From assembly GCA_903848465.1 (NCBI GenBank), contig CAINGK010000070.1, forward strand, positions 1-64,000: DNA of 64,000 nucleotides, given 5' to 3'. The translations under genes and the position numbers were made by a program. Origin of the DNA: an uncultured Verrucomicrobiota bacterium. Lineage in GTDB: Bacteria; Verrucomicrobiota; Verrucomicrobiia; Verrucomicrobiales; Verrucomicrobiaceae. The notes below the pieces were generated by a model, which did not search any database, was not told where the DNA came from, and saw only the letters and a list, made by a program, of their open reading frames with translations. Below, in pieces: positions 63,401 to 64,000 of the stretch; position 1 is the stretch's first letter; every line of letters starts with the position of its first letter.

Positions 63401-64000
63401 ATGTTGCCCTCGTTTCTCCAACCAATCTCCTTCTCACCGCTGCTCGCGAACGTGCACAGCTATGCGTCGGAGCTTCAAAAAGAGAGCAGCAATCTGGGCT
63501 TTCTGACCAATTCCCTGGTGGTTGCCGCAGTTGTCGTCGGCATCATTCTTTGGTTCGCTGGCAAGGCGACCAAGAACATGACGCTGATCCCGCATAAGGC
63601 GCAGAACTTCTTCGAGTTTGTGGTCGAGTTCCTTTATGGTCAGGTGGAAGGCATTGTCGGTGCCAAGATCGCCCCGCGCGTATTCCCGCTGCTTGCCACC
63701 ATTTTCATTTACATTCTGGTCTCCAACTGGTTTGGCCTGCTTCCAGGCATCGGCACCATTGGCTGGGGAGAAGGCACCGGCTTCATGAGCGTCAAGGAAG
63801 TGCATGATCCCCTGCTGCGCCCGCCGACGGCTGACCTCAACATGACCTTTGGCCTCTCGGTTTCCATGTTCCTGGTGTGGCTTTACATTACCATCAAAGA
63901 GGTGGGCGTCTGGGGCTTCCTGGTTCATACCTTTGGCCCCAAGGGCGGATTGAAAGGTCTTATGGGTGCCATGGTTGCCGCCGTCTTCCTATTCGTCGGC
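63401..64000 (+). CDS. atpB: ATP synthase F0 subunit a, 5' part (cut by window end)
   Basis: Proton channel subunit of F0. The frame is open from ATG 63401 to the last base, 200 codons, with no stop. Membrane segments: FLTNSLVVAAVVVGIILWF near 34-52, VFPLLATIFIYILVSNWFGLLPG near 95-117, and LSVSMFLVWLYITI near 150. RPPTADLNMTFGLS near 138-151 is the family block before the essential Arg helix, which would lie beyond the window. A start at the ATG, preceded by CCTACCCCTC, gives no strong ribosome binding site. No AtpI-type gene precedes it on this strand, so it may head the operon. Confidence 0.95.
   Translation, partial: MLPSFLQPISFSPLLANVHSYASELQKESSNLGFLTNSLVVAAVVVGIILWFAGKATKNMTLIPHKAQNFFEFVVEFLYGQVEGIVGAKIAPRVFPLLATIFIYILVSNWFGLLPGIGTIGWGEGTGFMSVKEVHDPLLRPPTADLNMTFGLSVSMFLVWLYITIKEVGVWGFLVHTFGPKGGLKGLMGAMVAAVFLFVG

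Overview
The window reads as chromosomal DNA of a free-living member of the PVC superphylum, most likely Verrucomicrobia (a Verrucomicrobiaceae- or Prosthecobacter-like organism). This is inferred from gene content, not from a marker-gene search. It carries DUF1549/DUF1553, DUF1501, DUF1592-type and PVC-type cytochrome proteins, four formylglycine sulfatases, Tat-exported Gfo/Idh/MocA oxidoreductases, and several families of dispersed palindromic repeats in the gaps. DNA is GC-rich with compact, mostly short operons on both strands. I found no rRNA, tRNA, CRISPR array, transposase or integrase, and no prophage.

Layout. 1-9.6 kb: a 3' gene fragment, a DUF1549/1553 plus DUF1501 secreted pair, a reverse-strand FKBP / SDR / DMFase-like group, and a DUF1592-type cytochrome protein with two carbohydrate-binding-like modules. 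9.7-16.6 kb: MgtC-like protein, a kinase translationally coupled to an enolase-like protein, then a metal-handling group (YHS-like protein, PF03773 permease, extremely His-rich DUF1980 protein) separated by repeat-rich gaps. 16.6-26.8 kb: a POTRA-parvulin fusion protein, a Tat-exported oxidoreductase, PEP carboxylase, an ELWxSDGT propeller protein and an AraC regulator. 26.9-38.4 kb: a 1366-residue DUF1080/dehydrogenase/LamG/cytochrome protein, an adenylate-kinase-like plus HslV-like pair, an esterase plus FGE-like pair, ApaG, and a thiD / degenerate S41 peptidase / IF-1-like operon. 38.5-45 kb: oxidoreductases and two sulfatases. 45-52 kb: a two-component pair, glycerate kinase, FabD, a redoxin and a third sulfatase. 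52.1-58 kb: gyrB, an S23-like four-helix-bundle gene and gyrA in one operon. 58.1-64 kb: a GMC oxidoreductase with its Tat subunit, queD, a fourth sulfatase and the start of the ATP synthase operon (atpB, cut by the window end).

How it fits together. Many products are exported and point to breakdown of sulfated or otherwise complex glycans outside the cytoplasm: sulfatases remove sulfate, Gfo/Idh/MocA and GMC enzymes could oxidise sugars (perhaps at C3), and a DUF1080 domain could cleave 3-keto-glycosides. Heme domains could take the electrons. This link is inference from families.

Best candidates for something new: a structured three-way-junction repeat present twice, other dispersed repeats including one that codes part of a sulfatase signal peptide, a perfect Rex/CRP-like operator before atpB, a GyrA lacking both classical quinolone-bridge residues, a Ser-nucleophile HslV-like protein paired with an adenylate-kinase-like protein, and the kinase/enolase-like pair whose active-site His is Ala.
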